From positions 69,092 to 114,566 of the forward strand of contig WVZY01000076.1 of assembly GCA_011772205.1 (NCBI GenBank): a DNA stretch of 45,475 nucleotides. Direction: 5' to 3'. The notes beneath the pieces are model-generated. The model did no database searches. It had not been told where the DNA came from and saw only the letters and a list, made by a program, of their open reading frames with translations. Both the position numbers and the translations under genes were made by a program. Shown here piece by piece: positions 1 through 8,759 of the stretch. Numbering within the stretch: the first letter of the stretch is position 1; the number at the start of each line of letters is the position of its first letter. This stretch comes from Candidatus Latescibacterota bacterium (GTDB taxonomy: Bacteria > Krumholzibacteriota > Krumholzibacteriia > WVZY01).

Positions 1-570
1 GAAATCATCCAGAGAAAAAAACCAGATGTGCCACCGGAAGAGTTTTTACCCTATAAGCACACAGAATCCTGTGTACCCCCTATGGTGAGCTTCGGCGAAG
101 GCTACCGCTATCATGTGACGGGTCTCTGCCACGATGAAACGGGTTTCCCCACGAACGATCCGGTCGAGATCGACCGTCTCCTGCGGCGACTGAACGGCAA
201 AATCGAGGTCCATCGTGATGAGATCATCGATGTGAAAGAAGACTTTCTGGACGATGCGAAGATAGGGATTTTCGCCTACGGCTCTACCGCCCGATCCGCC
301 CGGCGGGCAATGCTGCTGGCGCGGGAAAAGGGAATCAAAGTTGGTATGCTTCGTCCGACCGTGCTGTGGCCCTTCCCGGAGAAGTTCGTTCGTCCCATGG
401 GCGAAACATGCAGCCATGTCATCGTTCCGGAAATGAACCTCGGCCAGATGGCTCACGAAGTGGAATGGGCCACCTGCCGGAATGCTGAGGTAGTGAAGAT
501 AAACAGGGTTGACGGCGAGCCGATCAGCCCCCAGCAAATATTGGATAAGATCTTGGAGGTCGCATCGTAG
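1..570 (+). CDS. korA: 2-oxoacid:ferredoxin oxidoreductase, alpha subunit (C-terminal part)
   Basis: The reading frame is open from base 1, so the gene starts outside the window; 189 residues are visible. It matches the C-terminal part of the alpha subunit of 2-oxoglutarate or branched-chain 2-oxoacid:ferredoxin oxidoreductases. This includes the transketolase C-terminal-like domain (GIFAYGSTARSARRAM, then LRPTVLWPFP) and the end segment VPEMNLGQMAHEVEW. The enzyme oxidatively decarboxylates a 2-oxoacid with CoA and reduces ferredoxin in the cytoplasm. The beta and gamma subunits follow directly, giving an alpha-beta-gamma order; a ferredoxin-like delta subunit, if present, would lie upstream. 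Which 2-oxoacid is used cannot be told from this fragment, so the symbol is provisional (vorB is the alternative). Confidence 0.9.
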   Translation, partial: EIIQRKKPDVPPEEFLPYKHTESCVPPMVSFGEGYRYHVTGLCHDETGFPTNDPVEIDRLLRRLNGKIEVHRDEIIDVKEDFLDDAKIGIFAYGSTARSARRAMLLAREKGIKVGMLRPTVLWPFPEKFVRPMGETCSHVIVPEMNLGQMAHEVEWATCRNAEVVKINRVDGEPISPQQILDKILEVAS

Positions 571-600
571 GTTCGTCGCTGCGAACCCAAGGAGGACAGA

Positions 601-1425
601 ATGTTCGAGTATGCCAAATATCTTCGTTTGAATAAATTCCCATTGATCTGGTGCGCTGGGTGTGGTGACGGGATCGTACTGAAAGCGATGCTTCGGGCAA
701 TAGATAAAATTGGCTTGTCGAACGATGAGATCACCATGGTGTCCGGTATTGGGTGTTCCAGCCGCCTCCCAGGCTATGTGGATTTCAACACCCTGCACAC
801 AACGCACGGCCGGGCCATCGCATTCGCAACCGGCGTGAAAATCGCCAAACCTGAAATGACCGTTATCGTCGTCACAGGCGATGGAGATGCCACGGCGATC
901 GGTGGCAACCACTACATTCACGCGGCCAGGCGTAACCTGGATCTGACCGTGATTCTTTTCAATAACAATATTTATGGGATGACCGGAGGGCAGGTTTCTC
1001 CGACTACGCCTGTTGGAAAGAAAGCCAGCACTTCTCCGTATGGCAACCTGGAGCCTTCGTTCAATATTAGTGGATTGGCTCAAGCCGCCGGCGCAAGTTT
1101 TGTTGCGCGGGGTACGGTGCATGGCGCCCACATGTTGGAGAAGTTCATCGAAAAAGCGATCAGGAAAAAGGGTTTTTCTGTTGTGGAAGTTATCACGCCT
1201 TGTCCGACGGCTTATGGGCGCAGGAATAGAATGGGAACGGCAGTGAATATGATCCAGGATCTGAAGGAAAATGCGGTGACGCTCAAGAAGGCGGCCAAGA
1301 TGTCACCCGAAGAACTCGAGGGAAAAGTCGTAACCGGCGTATTGGTCGATATAGACAAACCCGAATACACCGAAGAATATGCGAAGCTCAGTGAGCAGCT
1401 GAAAAATAAAGTTGGTGTGGATTGA
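601..1425 (+). CDS. korB: 2-oxoacid:ferredoxin oxidoreductase, beta subunit (thiamine pyrophosphate binding)
   Basis: A 274-residue protein that binds TPP and carries out the decarboxylation step. The TPP/Mg site is clear: GDGD at residues 93-96, NNN at 121-123 and the YGMTGGQ segment at 125-131. The N-terminal CAGCGDG (C18, C21), C52 and a late cysteine near residue 200 (TPCPTAYG) are the usual iron-sulfur-cluster ligands of this subunit. Length is normal for the family. AAGGAGGA ends just before the ATG. It lies 30 bases after the alpha subunit and 35 before gamma, so the three are one operon. Confidence 0.95.
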   Translation: MFEYAKYLRLNKFPLIWCAGCGDGIVLKAMLRAIDKIGLSNDEITMVSGIGCSSRLPGYVDFNTLHTTHGRAIAFATGVKIAKPEMTVIVVTGDGDATAIGGNHYIHAARRNLDLTVILFNNNIYGMTGGQVSPTTPVGKKASTSPYGNLEPSFNISGLAQAAGASFVARGTVHGAHMLEKFIEKAIRKKGFSVVEVITPCPTAYGRRNRMGTAVNMIQDLKENAVTLKKAAKMSPEELEGKVVTGVLVDIDKPEYTEEYAKLSEQLKNKVGVD

Positions 1426-1460
1426 GCAACATTACAGGGGATAAATAAAAGGAGGCTTCA

Positions 1461-2009
1461 ATGGGAATGCGATATGAAGTACGCCTTAGTGGAGAAGGAG
1501 GGCAGGGTTTGGTTCTGGCGGGGAAGATCCTAGCTGAAGCCGCGGCCATCTACGACGGGAAAAACGCCACCCAAAGCCAATCCTACGGTCCCGAAGCTCG
1601 AGGCGGCGCTAGCAGATCGGAAGTCATCATATCCGACGAGGATATCGATTATCCGAAAGCCACGAATATCGACTTGTTGCTCGCATTGACTCAGGAATCC
1701 TCTGACAAGTACTCCAAGGATCTCAAGGAAAACGGCATCTTACTGGTGGATTCGGAAGCTGTGACCAAGCTCCCCGAAGGCAATTTCAATGTTTACAAGG
1801 TGCCCATTAGTGAAATTGCTCGGAGCAAAATCGGCAAAGTGGTCGTGGCGAACATCGTGGCGCTGGGCATTATCGCAGAGCTGTCCACCATCGTATCGAT
1901 CGACTCTTTGGAATCTGCAGTGCTGGCCAGAGTGCCAAAAGGGACTGAGGAACTCAATTTGAAAGCATTCAGAACGGGCATGGAGGTGGCCCAGGAATTA
2001 CTCAAATAG
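1461..2009 (+). CDS. korC: 2-oxoacid:ferredoxin oxidoreductase, gamma subunit
   Basis: A 182-residue protein of the pyruvate/ketoisovalerate oxidoreductase gamma domain, which helps bind CoA. The family's N-terminal signature GEGGQG sits at residues 11-16, followed by the typical QSQSYGPEARGGASRSEV segment. AAAAGGAGG lies about 7 bases before the ATG. It completes the alpha-beta-gamma set. Only 12 bases separate it from the next, very large gene, which therefore appears to be in the same transcript. Confidence 0.94.
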   Translation: MGMRYEVRLSGEGGQGLVLAGKILAEAAAIYDGKNATQSQSYGPEARGGASRSEVIISDEDIDYPKATNIDLLLALTQESSDKYSKDLKENGILLVDSEAVTKLPEGNFNVYKVPISEIARSKIGKVVVANIVALGIIAELSTIVSIDSLESAVLARVPKGTEELNLKAFRTGMEVAQELLK

Positions 2010-2021
2010 GGGCCTTCCGAT

Positions 2022-4988
2022 ATGCAAATCCAATTCGACAGATTGGTCGAAAACGTTCGTCTCCTTGGTAATCACCACCTCAAGTATCTCCGCAACATCG
2101 AAGCGAACAAGGACCATTTGATCGAGAGCCTGGAAGCGAAGGGCAAGATCGACCAGGTCCATTTGTGGAAGTCCGCCCAGGACATTTCGGGTGAAATGGA
2201 TGTCATCCTGGAGGTGGGGGATTCATTGCAGGAAAAGCTCTATTTCCTCGGGTGTTATTTCGCTCTGCAGTTCTTGCATATGAACTTGATGGTCAAAGAC
2301 GTCCTGGTCCTGGATCTTACGTCGAGTGTCAACCGGAACCGAGCATATAGGGATTTCATGTTTCAATCCGGGTTAAAGTTTCGCAGTCTCAGCACCTGTT
2401 ATATGAAACGGCTTCTCGACCTCTTCATTCCTGATGAAGAGAGACCGGAGTTCGTGATGTGCGCCGTTGGAACCCGCGCCGATCAGGACGATATTGATAT
2501 CGGCATCGTGGATGACGGCTCGGAGAAGAGGGGGAACTTCACTAAAGCTATAGGCAAACTGAGAGCAGAAATGCTGAAGTATGCCAGCTGCTTGCATTTC
2601 TACCTTTCCGAGCATGTGGGCACGCAAGGTTATTCCGCTTCTATTTACGAATACCGCCAGCTCCTCGATAAGGAAATCCATGACTTCATCATTATCACCG
2701 AAATGCTCGGCGCCGCGCCTGTGCTAGGCAGCGAGGCGCTGTTCGATCAATTCAAGAGGGAGATTACCTGGCGCTACCATTACGACAGGAAGCAAGACAA
2801 CAAATATCACGAAGGATATCTTCGCGGTATTCTCGGGGAAATTCGTTCACTTCTCATACGCCAGGTGAAACCCGACAGCCTGCATCTCAAAGACGACGGT
2901 CTCCGCATGCTGAAAAGCATGATTTATGTCGAGAAGACGATTTTTCAAATAGACAAGGTGAATTTCTGGGAAATCATTAATGAATTGAGAATGAAGGACC
3001 CCATCCGCAGGGAAACCTACGATCGCATGGAAAGAGCGTTGACATTCTTGGAGATTTTCAGGCACCTGACGCAGCTTTTCGTCATCCAGGAGGAAGAGAT
3101 AATCCTGGGTGAAACGGCCACGGCCGATAATATGGCACCGGTCGCAGAGTGCATGGGCTATAAGGATGTTGGGGGTATAAAGGCCTGGGATCATTTGCTG
3201 ATCCATTACTATGAGCATGTTCAGTTGGCCAAGGATATCGTTGGCACACTCCTCAAGTTCGCAACGGAACATCTTGAATCCATCAGCGTGTTTTCCATCC
3301 TCGCTCGATACAGCAAAGACAGCGAGGAGTGGGCATCGGAGAAGCGTAACCTCGCTGTTGATTTTAGCAACACATCGCGTTTCTTCCGCGGCACGAAGTT
3401 TTGGGATGATATCCTCGAAGCTCTCGAAGCTGATGACGGAGAGCTTTTGGAAAGGTTCGTTACCGATTTCAATTCTCTCGAGGAGCGATATCGCAAAAAT
3501 CTGGTCGAGAGGTATGGAGCCTGCAGCACTTATACCTTCTACGCTTTTATTTCGTTTTTGGTCATTTTGTCGGAAAACCAGCGAAGACTCAAATGCCAGG
3601 GGCTCTGTGAGGACCTCAACATGGCCTTTTTGAATACCGCCGAAAAGACCGAAGACAGGATCTCCAAACTGGCCAAGCTTTTCTATCAATACCCGAAGCT
3701 GATCAACGAGTATTTGATGACGCTGGACGATGAAAAGTTGATAAGAGTCGAAAAAATACTCGAACAGGATGTGTGGGAAACAGAAATCGCAGTTTCCAAA
3801 GAGAAGCTAAAAAGACTATGTCAGCTGCATTACCGCAACAGCCGCTACTTTAAGCGATTCTTCATTCGCGTGGTTCGAAAATACCCCAAATACGTGCAAT
3901 ACCTGGATCAAACAGAGAAATTGCGGCAGATTGCAAAGGGGCTCCTGGGCATGGTGGATAATTTGAATGATTGTGACGAAAAGATCAAAGCTTTGGGAGA
4001 CTATTATGATCTTGAGTTTCTTAGGGTGGGACTGGAGACCTTGCAAGGCGTCCCCATTGGCGTGACCAATACAGAATTTACAGAGTTTTCGGACACGTAC
4101 CTTCAAGTGTTGTTCGATGTCTGCAAACAGTGCGTTGATGAAGAGATTGGAGAAAAGGTAGCTACCCGGGATCTCCTTGCCGTTTTTGCTGCAGGAGGCC
4201 ATGCCAGGGAGCAAGCCTACGATGATGATTACGATATCATTATATTGTTGAACTCCCGAGACGAAGACATGCGGAAATACTGTAATCGCATCGTTACACG
4301 AATGAACTCGGAGATCATCAAGCGCGGTACGCTCCCTCATTATCGCTTCGCAGATCACTTCGGGCACTTCGTGACGCTAATAGATGACCTCGATGTTCTG
4401 CTATCGCAGGATCATGCCGAAGCTTTTATCGATAAATCTCAGATACTTGGTTCGCGAATGGTCATTGGTAGCCGAAAATTCGAGAAGGATTTCATAGAGA
4501 GGATTATTCATCCTCACATTTTCAGCAAGAGCCGCGAGTACATTTCGCAAATGATCGCTGAGATCGAGTCCCGCCACCGCGACAGACGGAATATGATCGT
4601 TCGGGATATCAACGTCAAAGAGGGTATCGGCGGATTGCGGGACATCGAAATGATCCTTTTAATATACAAGGCCAAATTCGGTCTCCGGGAGCCGATAAAT
4701 CGCAAGCTGATGGCGACCCTGGCCGAAATCGATATGCGTCGCGGAGAGGATTTCAGGATTTTGGCAGACGCTTTCGATTTTCTCAAGAATGTGAGGGATA
4801 TTTACCGGTTAACGGTGTCTGCCGGGGATGTGCTGCGTCCGGAATATCTCGGGCGGGCGGCTGAGATCCTGGGATTCAAGCATAAGAACAAGAGCACGCC
4901 GATAGAACAGCTCCTTGCTGATTATCATAAATGCTCCACTCAAGTGGCCCGAATCGTGGACAGGATGCTCATGTATTGGGAAAAGTAA
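2022..4988 (+). CDS. Large protein with two GlnD/GlnE-type nucleotidyltransferase domains
   Basis: A 988-residue cytoplasmic protein with no signal peptide or membrane segment. Two polymerase-beta-type nucleotidyltransferase cores are visible. The first, around residues 148-160, reads AVGTRADQDDIDIGIVDD. The second, around 720-740, reads AAGGHAREQAYDDDYDIII and keeps the G-G-x-x-R and clustered aspartates expected for metal binding. Each is followed by a version of the GlnD/GlnE 'GGLRDIE' motif: a degenerate one near residue 290 (DDGLRMLKSM) and an intact one near 870 (GIGGLRDIEMI). The length and two-core plan are like GlnE, the glutamine synthetase adenylyltransferase/removase. However, I see neither GlnE's own signatures nor the HD and ACT domains of GlnD. 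The target is unknown. Position directly after korABC suggests co-expression, possibly control of 2-oxoacid or nitrogen metabolism (inference). Confidence 0.75.
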   Translation: MQIQFDRLVENVRLLGNHHLKYLRNIEANKDHLIESLEAKGKIDQVHLWKSAQDISGEMDVILEVGDSLQEKLYFLGCYFALQFLHMNLMVKDVLVLDLTSSVNRNRAYRDFMFQSGLKFRSLSTCYMKRLLDLFIPDEERPEFVMCAVGTRADQDDIDIGIVDDGSEKRGNFTKAIGKLRAEMLKYASCLHFYLSEHVGTQGYSASIYEYRQLLDKEIHDFIIITEMLGAAPVLGSEALFDQFKREITWRYHYDRKQDNKYHEGYLRGILGEIRSLLIRQVKPDSLHLKDDGLRMLKSMIYVEKTIFQIDKVNFWEIINELRMKDPIRRETYDRMERALTFLEIFRHLTQLFVIQEEEIILGETATADNMAPVAECMGYKDVGGIKAWDHLLIHYYEHVQLAKDIVGTLLKFATEHLESISVFSILARYSKDSEEWASEKRNLAVDFSNTSRFFRGTKFWDDILEALEADDGELLERFVTDFNSLEERYRKNLVERYGACSTYTFYAFISFLVILSENQRRLKCQGLCEDLNMAFLNTAEKTEDRISKLAKLFYQYPKLINEYLMTLDDEKLIRVEKILEQDVWETEIAVSKEKLKRLCQLHYRNSRYFKRFFIRVVRKYPKYVQYLDQTEKLRQIAKGLLGMVDNLNDCDEKIKALGDYYDLEFLRVGLETLQGVPIGVTNTEFTEFSDTYLQVLFDVCKQCVDEEIGEKVATRDLLAVFAAGGHAREQAYDDDYDIIILLNSRDEDMRKYCNRIVTRMNSEIIKRGTLPHYRFADHFGHFVTLIDDLDVLLSQDHAEAFIDKSQILGSRMVIGSRKFEKDFIERIIHPHIFSKSREYISQMIAEIESRHRDRRNMIVRDINVKEGIGGLRDIEMILLIYKAKFGLREPINRKLMATLAEIDMRRGEDFRILADAFDFLKNVRDIYRLTVSAGDVLRPEYLGRAAEILGFKHKNKSTPIEQLLADYHKCSTQVARIVDRMLMYWEK

Positions 4989-5069
4989 ATTCGAGCCGCC
5001 GGGAGGCCGCCTAAGGGGCGCCGGATGGGTATTGCCCGCCATCTCTTGCCAGAACCCTAGGTAAGGCTC

Positions 5070-5098
5070 TTGACATCCTTCACTTATATCTTTATCAT
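5070..5098 (+). promoter_or_regulatory. Sigma-70-type promoter for the propeller lipoprotein gene
   Basis: A perfect TTGACA at 5070-5075 and TATCAT at 5093-5098 (5 of 6 to the consensus) are separated by exactly 17 bases. Transcription would start near 5105 and leave a leader of about 150 bases before the TTG start at 5258. No other gene lies between. Confidence 0.65.
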
Positions 5099-5257
5099 GC
5101 CCTTGGTAACGGAAGAATGCTCTGTCCTCGGGAAGGGGCCTTCCGTATCTACCTCCCCACCAAAGTCACGTGAAGGCATCTCTGTGACTGGATCCAGAAA
5201 GATCCGGGTAGTCAGTTTTTGATGAAAGTATACATTCCATCCTGCAGGAGGTCTGTC

Positions 5258-6277
5258 TTGAAAGCCTTGAAACATATTGGGATTTTTACTCTATTGCTCC
5301 TCCCGGTGGCATTGATTGGGTGTGGGGACGAAGATGGAGTCGCTCCGCCACCACCTCCTCCGCAATTGGAACTTGTGACTTTTAGCGTTCCGGATTTGCC
5401 TGATAATGATGTTTACGACATCCTGGTGGACAGCCAAGACCGAATATGGGTCTGCACGCAGAACGGGGTAGGCTTGCGAATCGGAAACCAGTGGTACAAA
5501 ATCGATCAAGGCGATGGGCTGCCGAATCCGAGAACCCGCAGAGCTGTAGAGTTCAACGGGAAAATATGGATAGCCACCTGGGGAGGTGGCATTGGAATCT
5601 TCAAGAATAACGCATGGATCACGATCACCGAAGCCCATGGTCTGCCGGATGGAGCAGTATTCGACATCGCAGTCGATGATACATCTATTTGGTTTGGCAC
5701 AGTAAATGGTGTCGTCCAATATCGTGATAATGATGCGATCCCAATGGCAAATCGGTGGATCGATCACACTAGCAAAGCAACTGGTCCTGAGGTGGCGGAT
5801 ATCGAAATCGCCGAGGCGACGTCGCGTGGTTCGGAGGTTTGGTTCGGATCCAAATTCGATTGGGTGGGTGTGTGGCGCCCCGTTTCCTTGGAGCGGGTGA
5901 CATACACTCGAAACAATTCAGGCATTCCGGGAACCGGCGTAAACACCATTGCATATAATCCGCTGGATGGTATTTTCTGGGTTGGATTCTTTTCGGAAGG
6001 TCTGGCTTCGGTTGATGTGGACATCAGCACCTGGAGGCATTATACAACTATGGACGGGCTTCCGAGCATGGTCATCCACTCCGTGGCTGTCGACGATGAT
6101 GGAGTTGTTTGGGTTGGGACGCAAGGTGGTCTTGGAAAGCTGAAGGGGGACAGGTTCATTGCATTTACGAAGGGAAGCGGCATTCCTGCAGAGCGCGTTC
6201 GGAGAGTATACGTTGATGAGCAGAACCGCGTCTGGCTTGCCTTCATAGACGGTGGAGTGGGCCGCATCACCAGGTAG
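5258..6277 (+). CDS. Secreted lipoprotein with a beta-propeller of two-component-regulator type
   Basis: A 339-residue lipoprotein. I prefer the TTG at 5258 because AGGAGG (5246-5251) lies 6 bases upstream. The protein then begins directly with a lipoprotein signal peptide (KHIGIFTLLLLPVALIGC, lipobox cysteine). Upstream in-frame TTG/ATG codons at 5219 and 5222 would add a charged, unlikely extension. A proline run follows the lipidated cysteine. The rest consists of 40-60-residue repeats with the pattern 'VYDI-V-D-x-D-x-x-x-WVGTxxGV', for example at DVYDILVDSQDRIWVCTQNG and at HSVAVDDDGVVWVGTQGGLG. These are the Reg_prop repeats found in the sensor halves of hybrid two-component proteins. 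Here there is no membrane helix, kinase or output domain, so it is a stand-alone propeller on the cell envelope. Function unknown. Confidence 0.85.
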   Translation: MKALKHIGIFTLLLLPVALIGCGDEDGVAPPPPPPQLELVTFSVPDLPDNDVYDILVDSQDRIWVCTQNGVGLRIGNQWYKIDQGDGLPNPRTRRAVEFNGKIWIATWGGGIGIFKNNAWITITEAHGLPDGAVFDIAVDDTSIWFGTVNGVVQYRDNDAIPMANRWIDHTSKATGPEVADIEIAEATSRGSEVWFGSKFDWVGVWRPVSLERVTYTRNNSGIPGTGVNTIAYNPLDGIFWVGFFSEGLASVDVDISTWRHYTTMDGLPSMVIHSVAVDDDGVVWVGTQGGLGKLKGDRFIAFTKGSGIPAERVRRVYVDEQNRVWLAFIDGGVGRITR

Positions 6278-6283
6278 GTCGGA

Positions 6284-7441
6284 TTAAGCGATCTCGAGAT
6301 ATTTGGGAAACCGGGTCAGGTTTTTGATGCCCGTCTTCGTGACCAGCACGGTATCTTCTATCCGCACGCCACCCGTAGGATAATAATACAAGCCGGGTTC
6401 CACCGTTACCACCATCCCCTTTAGCAGCACGATTTCGTTTATTGCGATCCTTGGTGGCTCGTGGATCTCCAATCCAAGTCCGTGTCCCGTGCCGTGGAAG
6501 AATCCCTGCATCCGCCCTTCGATCTCACCCGTAGGGAATCCTCGCTTATCGAAGAGGTCCAGAATCGTTCGATGAATCTCTTTCGCTTTCGCTCCATGTC
6601 GAATTGACTGAAGCGCCCATTTTTGCCCTTCGAAAACGGCGCGGAACATTTTCTTAACCCTATCGGAAGCCTTTCCTTTGACGAATGTGCGAGTGATGTC
6701 GCCGTAGTATCCGCTCTTATCCGAACGGGGAAAGATATCGACGATGATCGGTGAATGAGCTGGGATCGGGCCGCATCCTTCATCATGAGGGTCGCAGCCG
6801 TGCTTGCCGGCGGCCACTATCGTGCGGCTCGGCAGATAGCCTAGGTCGAAAACGATGGAGTTGATCTGTCGTTTCAGCAGTTCGGCCGTCAGGCGTTTCC
6901 CTTGAAATTCGACAAGGCCTTTTCGGATTTTGCTTTTCCTTAGTATGTCGACGGCCGATTGCATTCCGGCCTCACAGGCGCGCATGGCTTTTCGTATCTC
7001 CTGGATTTCCATTGCGGTTTTGAAAAGCCGTTCGGGAAAGAACGGATCCGGCTGGGATGAGACGCGGATGCGATGTTTCCGCAGCCGATCGGCAACGCTC
7101 AAGGGGAAAGACTCAGGGACCGTTACGCTCCGAATCCCCAAGTCGCGACATACCTCAGAGATCACGTCGGAGATGTGTGTTGATTTGCGTCCCAAGCGCT
7201 TCTTGGCAAGCTCTGTATAGCGGGTCAGCGAGAGGACACTGTGGGCATTTGAAGTTGCTTTCGCACGGTCTATTTCTAGATCACTCATAACGAGCACTCG
7301 TTTCCCTTGAGCCGTTTTGATGAAGATGAAGGGATCGGGCGCATGGAAGTTCGTCGCATAGAGCATGTTCGCGTCGATTTCGCTGGCGGCGTAGAGAAGT
7401 ATCGTGCGCTTTTTCTTTTTTCTCTTATCACTGAAAGTCAT
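6284..7441 (-). CDS. M24-family metallopeptidase (Xaa-Pro aminopeptidase/dipeptidase type)
   Basis: A 385-residue cytoplasmic peptidase with the creatinase/aminopeptidase 'pita-bread' fold. The dinuclear metal ligands are recognisable: aspartates in IIVDIFPRSD and GDITRTFV, histidine in HGTGHGLGLEIHEPP, and glutamates in VTVEPGLYY and GVRIEDTVLV. A smaller N-terminal creatinase-like domain precedes them. I choose the ATG at 7441 (MTFSDKRKKKK), not the GTG 15 bases upstream, because it overlaps the stop of a small upstream reading frame as ATGA, a typical coupled start. It would remove N-terminal residues ahead of proline from peptides. Exact substrate unknown. Confidence 0.9.
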   Translation of the reverse strand: MTFSDKRKKKKRTILLYAASEIDANMLYATNFHAPDPFIFIKTAQGKRVLVMSDLEIDRAKATSNAHSVLSLTRYTELAKKRLGRKSTHISDVISEVCRDLGIRSVTVPESFPLSVADRLRKHRIRVSSQPDPFFPERLFKTAMEIQEIRKAMRACEAGMQSAVDILRKSKIRKGLVEFQGKRLTAELLKRQINSIVFDLGYLPSRTIVAAGKHGCDPHDEGCGPIPAHSPIIVDIFPRSDKSGYYGDITRTFVKGKASDRVKKMFRAVFEGQKWALQSIRHGAKAKEIHRTILDLFDKRGFPTGEIEGRMQGFFHGTGHGLGLEIHEPPRIAINEIVLLKGMVVTVEPGLYYYPTGGVRIEDTVLVTKTGIKNLTRFPKYLEIA

Positions 7442-7602
7442 CGGACGGCCTCCCATTTCCCGGACCGAAGGTCGATCTCTTGGGCTGTGACGAAGTTTTC
7501 GTATTGGAGAAGAGTTTCACTAAAGGAATAATGGCCCATGATGACAAGTTTCTCTTCGCTTGTAAAGCTAAAACAAACCTTGTGTAGGCTGGGAGACGGC
7601 AT
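7438..7602 (-). CDS. Small unknown protein translationally coupled to the M24 peptidase
   Basis: A minus-strand frame ends at 7438 with TGA overlapping the ATG of the peptidase gene (ATGA). Read from the ATG at 7602 it gives 54 residues, with ordered-looking sequence such as HKVCFSFTSEEKLVIMGHYS and AQEIDLRSGKWEAVR. The frame stays open further upstream to a stop near 7711 but has no good start codon there and no clear ribosome site, so the true start is uncertain. I do not recognise the family. The exact stop/start overlap and protein-like composition are the reasons to list it. It could also be the end of a decayed longer gene. Confidence 0.4.
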   Translation of the reverse strand: MPSPSLHKVCFSFTSEEKLVIMGHYSFSETLLQYENFVTAQEIDLRSGKWEAVR

Positions 7603-7735
7603 TCCAGCGGGCAATGATGTTTGGTTGGAAGAGCCGCGTCCCGGATGCGGCGCCGAGAAACCACTCCACCATAGACGAAGGACTTGCGAAACTGCGGGAA
7701 GGCGCTTATTCTAATAGGCTAAGGAGAACGATCGG

Positions 7736-7834
7736 ATGATAGCCGATGAGCACTTCGCTCATCCCATTCTGAAGTATCTACCTTCGTGCGAGAGAGACTC
7801 TTCACGCCAAAAAGAAGACCGTCACGACGATTAA
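7736..7834 (+). CDS. Possible 32-residue leader peptide or small ORF
   Basis: ATG at 7736 has AAGGAG (7721-7726) 9 bases upstream and opens a 32-codon frame ending 18 bases before the PHP gene. A weak promoter-like pair (TTGCGA at 7684, TATTCT at 7707, 17-base spacing) precedes it. The product (MIADEHFAHPILKYLP at the start, charged tail) resembles nothing I know. It may be a leader peptide or chance. Confidence 0.25.
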   Translation: MIADEHFAHPILKYLPSCERDSSRQKEDRHDD

Positions 7835-7852
7835 CCAGCGCCAAGGAGCCAG

Positions 7853-8668
7853 ATGAAAATAGACCTGCACGTTCATTCGACCTATTCCGACGGCATCCAC
7901 CCACCCAGGAAGCTGGTTGAAATGGCTATTGGGCTCGGCCTTGCCGCTATCAGCATCACCGACCATGACTGCCTCGATGGCACCGAGGAGTGCGCAACAG
8001 CTGCATATCAAAATGGCCTGGAAGTTATTTCAGGTGTGGAATTGAGCTGCGAATTCAAAGAAAGGGATCTCCATGTCCTTGGCTACGGGGTGGATCCGGA
8101 TGATCAGCGCCTTCAGGGAATGCTCAAGCGTTTCAGGGACACGCGACTGGAAAGAGGATTCAAAATCATCGAAAAGTTGAGGAGCCTTGGGGTGCATCTC
8201 GATACCGAGGAGGTGCTGGCGAAGAGCCGGGACGGCGCTCTGGGCCGCCCCCATATCGCCAAAGCACTTTTGGAAAATGGCTACGTTGATAACTACTCAG
8301 AGGCGTTCGAGAGATACATCGGCGAAGACGGACCCGCTTATATAAAAAAATACAAGCTGCATCCAAGAGAAGCTGTCTCGTACATCCGTTCGGCGGGCGG
8401 ACTCGCTTTTATCGCTCACCCCACCAACTCCCTCAAGGATGCAAATGAGCTTCTCGAATTGATTGCGATTGGCTTCGATGGGCTTGAAGTGGCTCATCCG
8501 AACCAAACCGAAGGCGAGCGTGCCGAGCTCGAAGCAATAGCCAAAGACTACGACTTGCTTGCCTCCGGCGGATCCGATTATCACGGGTTCGCAGGCAAGG
8601 ATATCCCAATGGGCGTGCCTGAAATACCGTATGAATTCTTGGAAAGAATCAAACAGCGCCTTGGATAA
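7853..8668 (+). CDS. PHP-domain phosphoesterase (RNase AM / nucleoside 3',5'-bisphosphate phosphatase type)
   Basis: A 271-residue member of the PHP family related to E. coli YciV/RNase AM. The metal-binding residues are in place: HVH at 6-8 (DLHVHSTYSDG), D37-H38 in ITDHD, E63 in SGVELSCE, a histidine near 189 (FIAHP) and the terminal GSDYHG motif near 240. Family members hydrolyse 3',5'-bisphosphonucleotides or trim RNA 5' ends using three metal ions. AAGGAG is 5 bases before the ATG. It is followed 91 bases later by nadA on the same strand; no functional link is evident. Confidence 0.88.
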   Translation: MKIDLHVHSTYSDGIHPPRKLVEMAIGLGLAAISITDHDCLDGTEECATAAYQNGLEVISGVELSCEFKERDLHVLGYGVDPDDQRLQGMLKRFRDTRLERGFKIIEKLRSLGVHLDTEEVLAKSRDGALGRPHIAKALLENGYVDNYSEAFERYIGEDGPAYIKKYKLHPREAVSYIRSAGGLAFIAHPTNSLKDANELLELIAIGFDGLEVAHPNQTEGERAELEAIAKDYDLLASGGSDYHGFAGKDIPMGVPEIPYEFLERIKQRLG

Positions 8669-8759
8669 GTAAATGATCGAAAGCTAACGATCCAAAATGA
8701 TCAGTCAAGGGATGCATCGGCAGGTTGGCCGTATAAAAAGAATATGAAGGGAACATGAA

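Noticed and set aside
46-1131. A 361-codon open frame on the minus strand across the kor alpha and beta genes
   Set aside because: It is antisense to two genes with clear family motifs, and its own product has no recognisable features.
2847-3689. A 280-codon minus-strand frame inside the large nucleotidyltransferase gene
   Set aside because: A shadow of the real frame; no ribosome site and no family signature.
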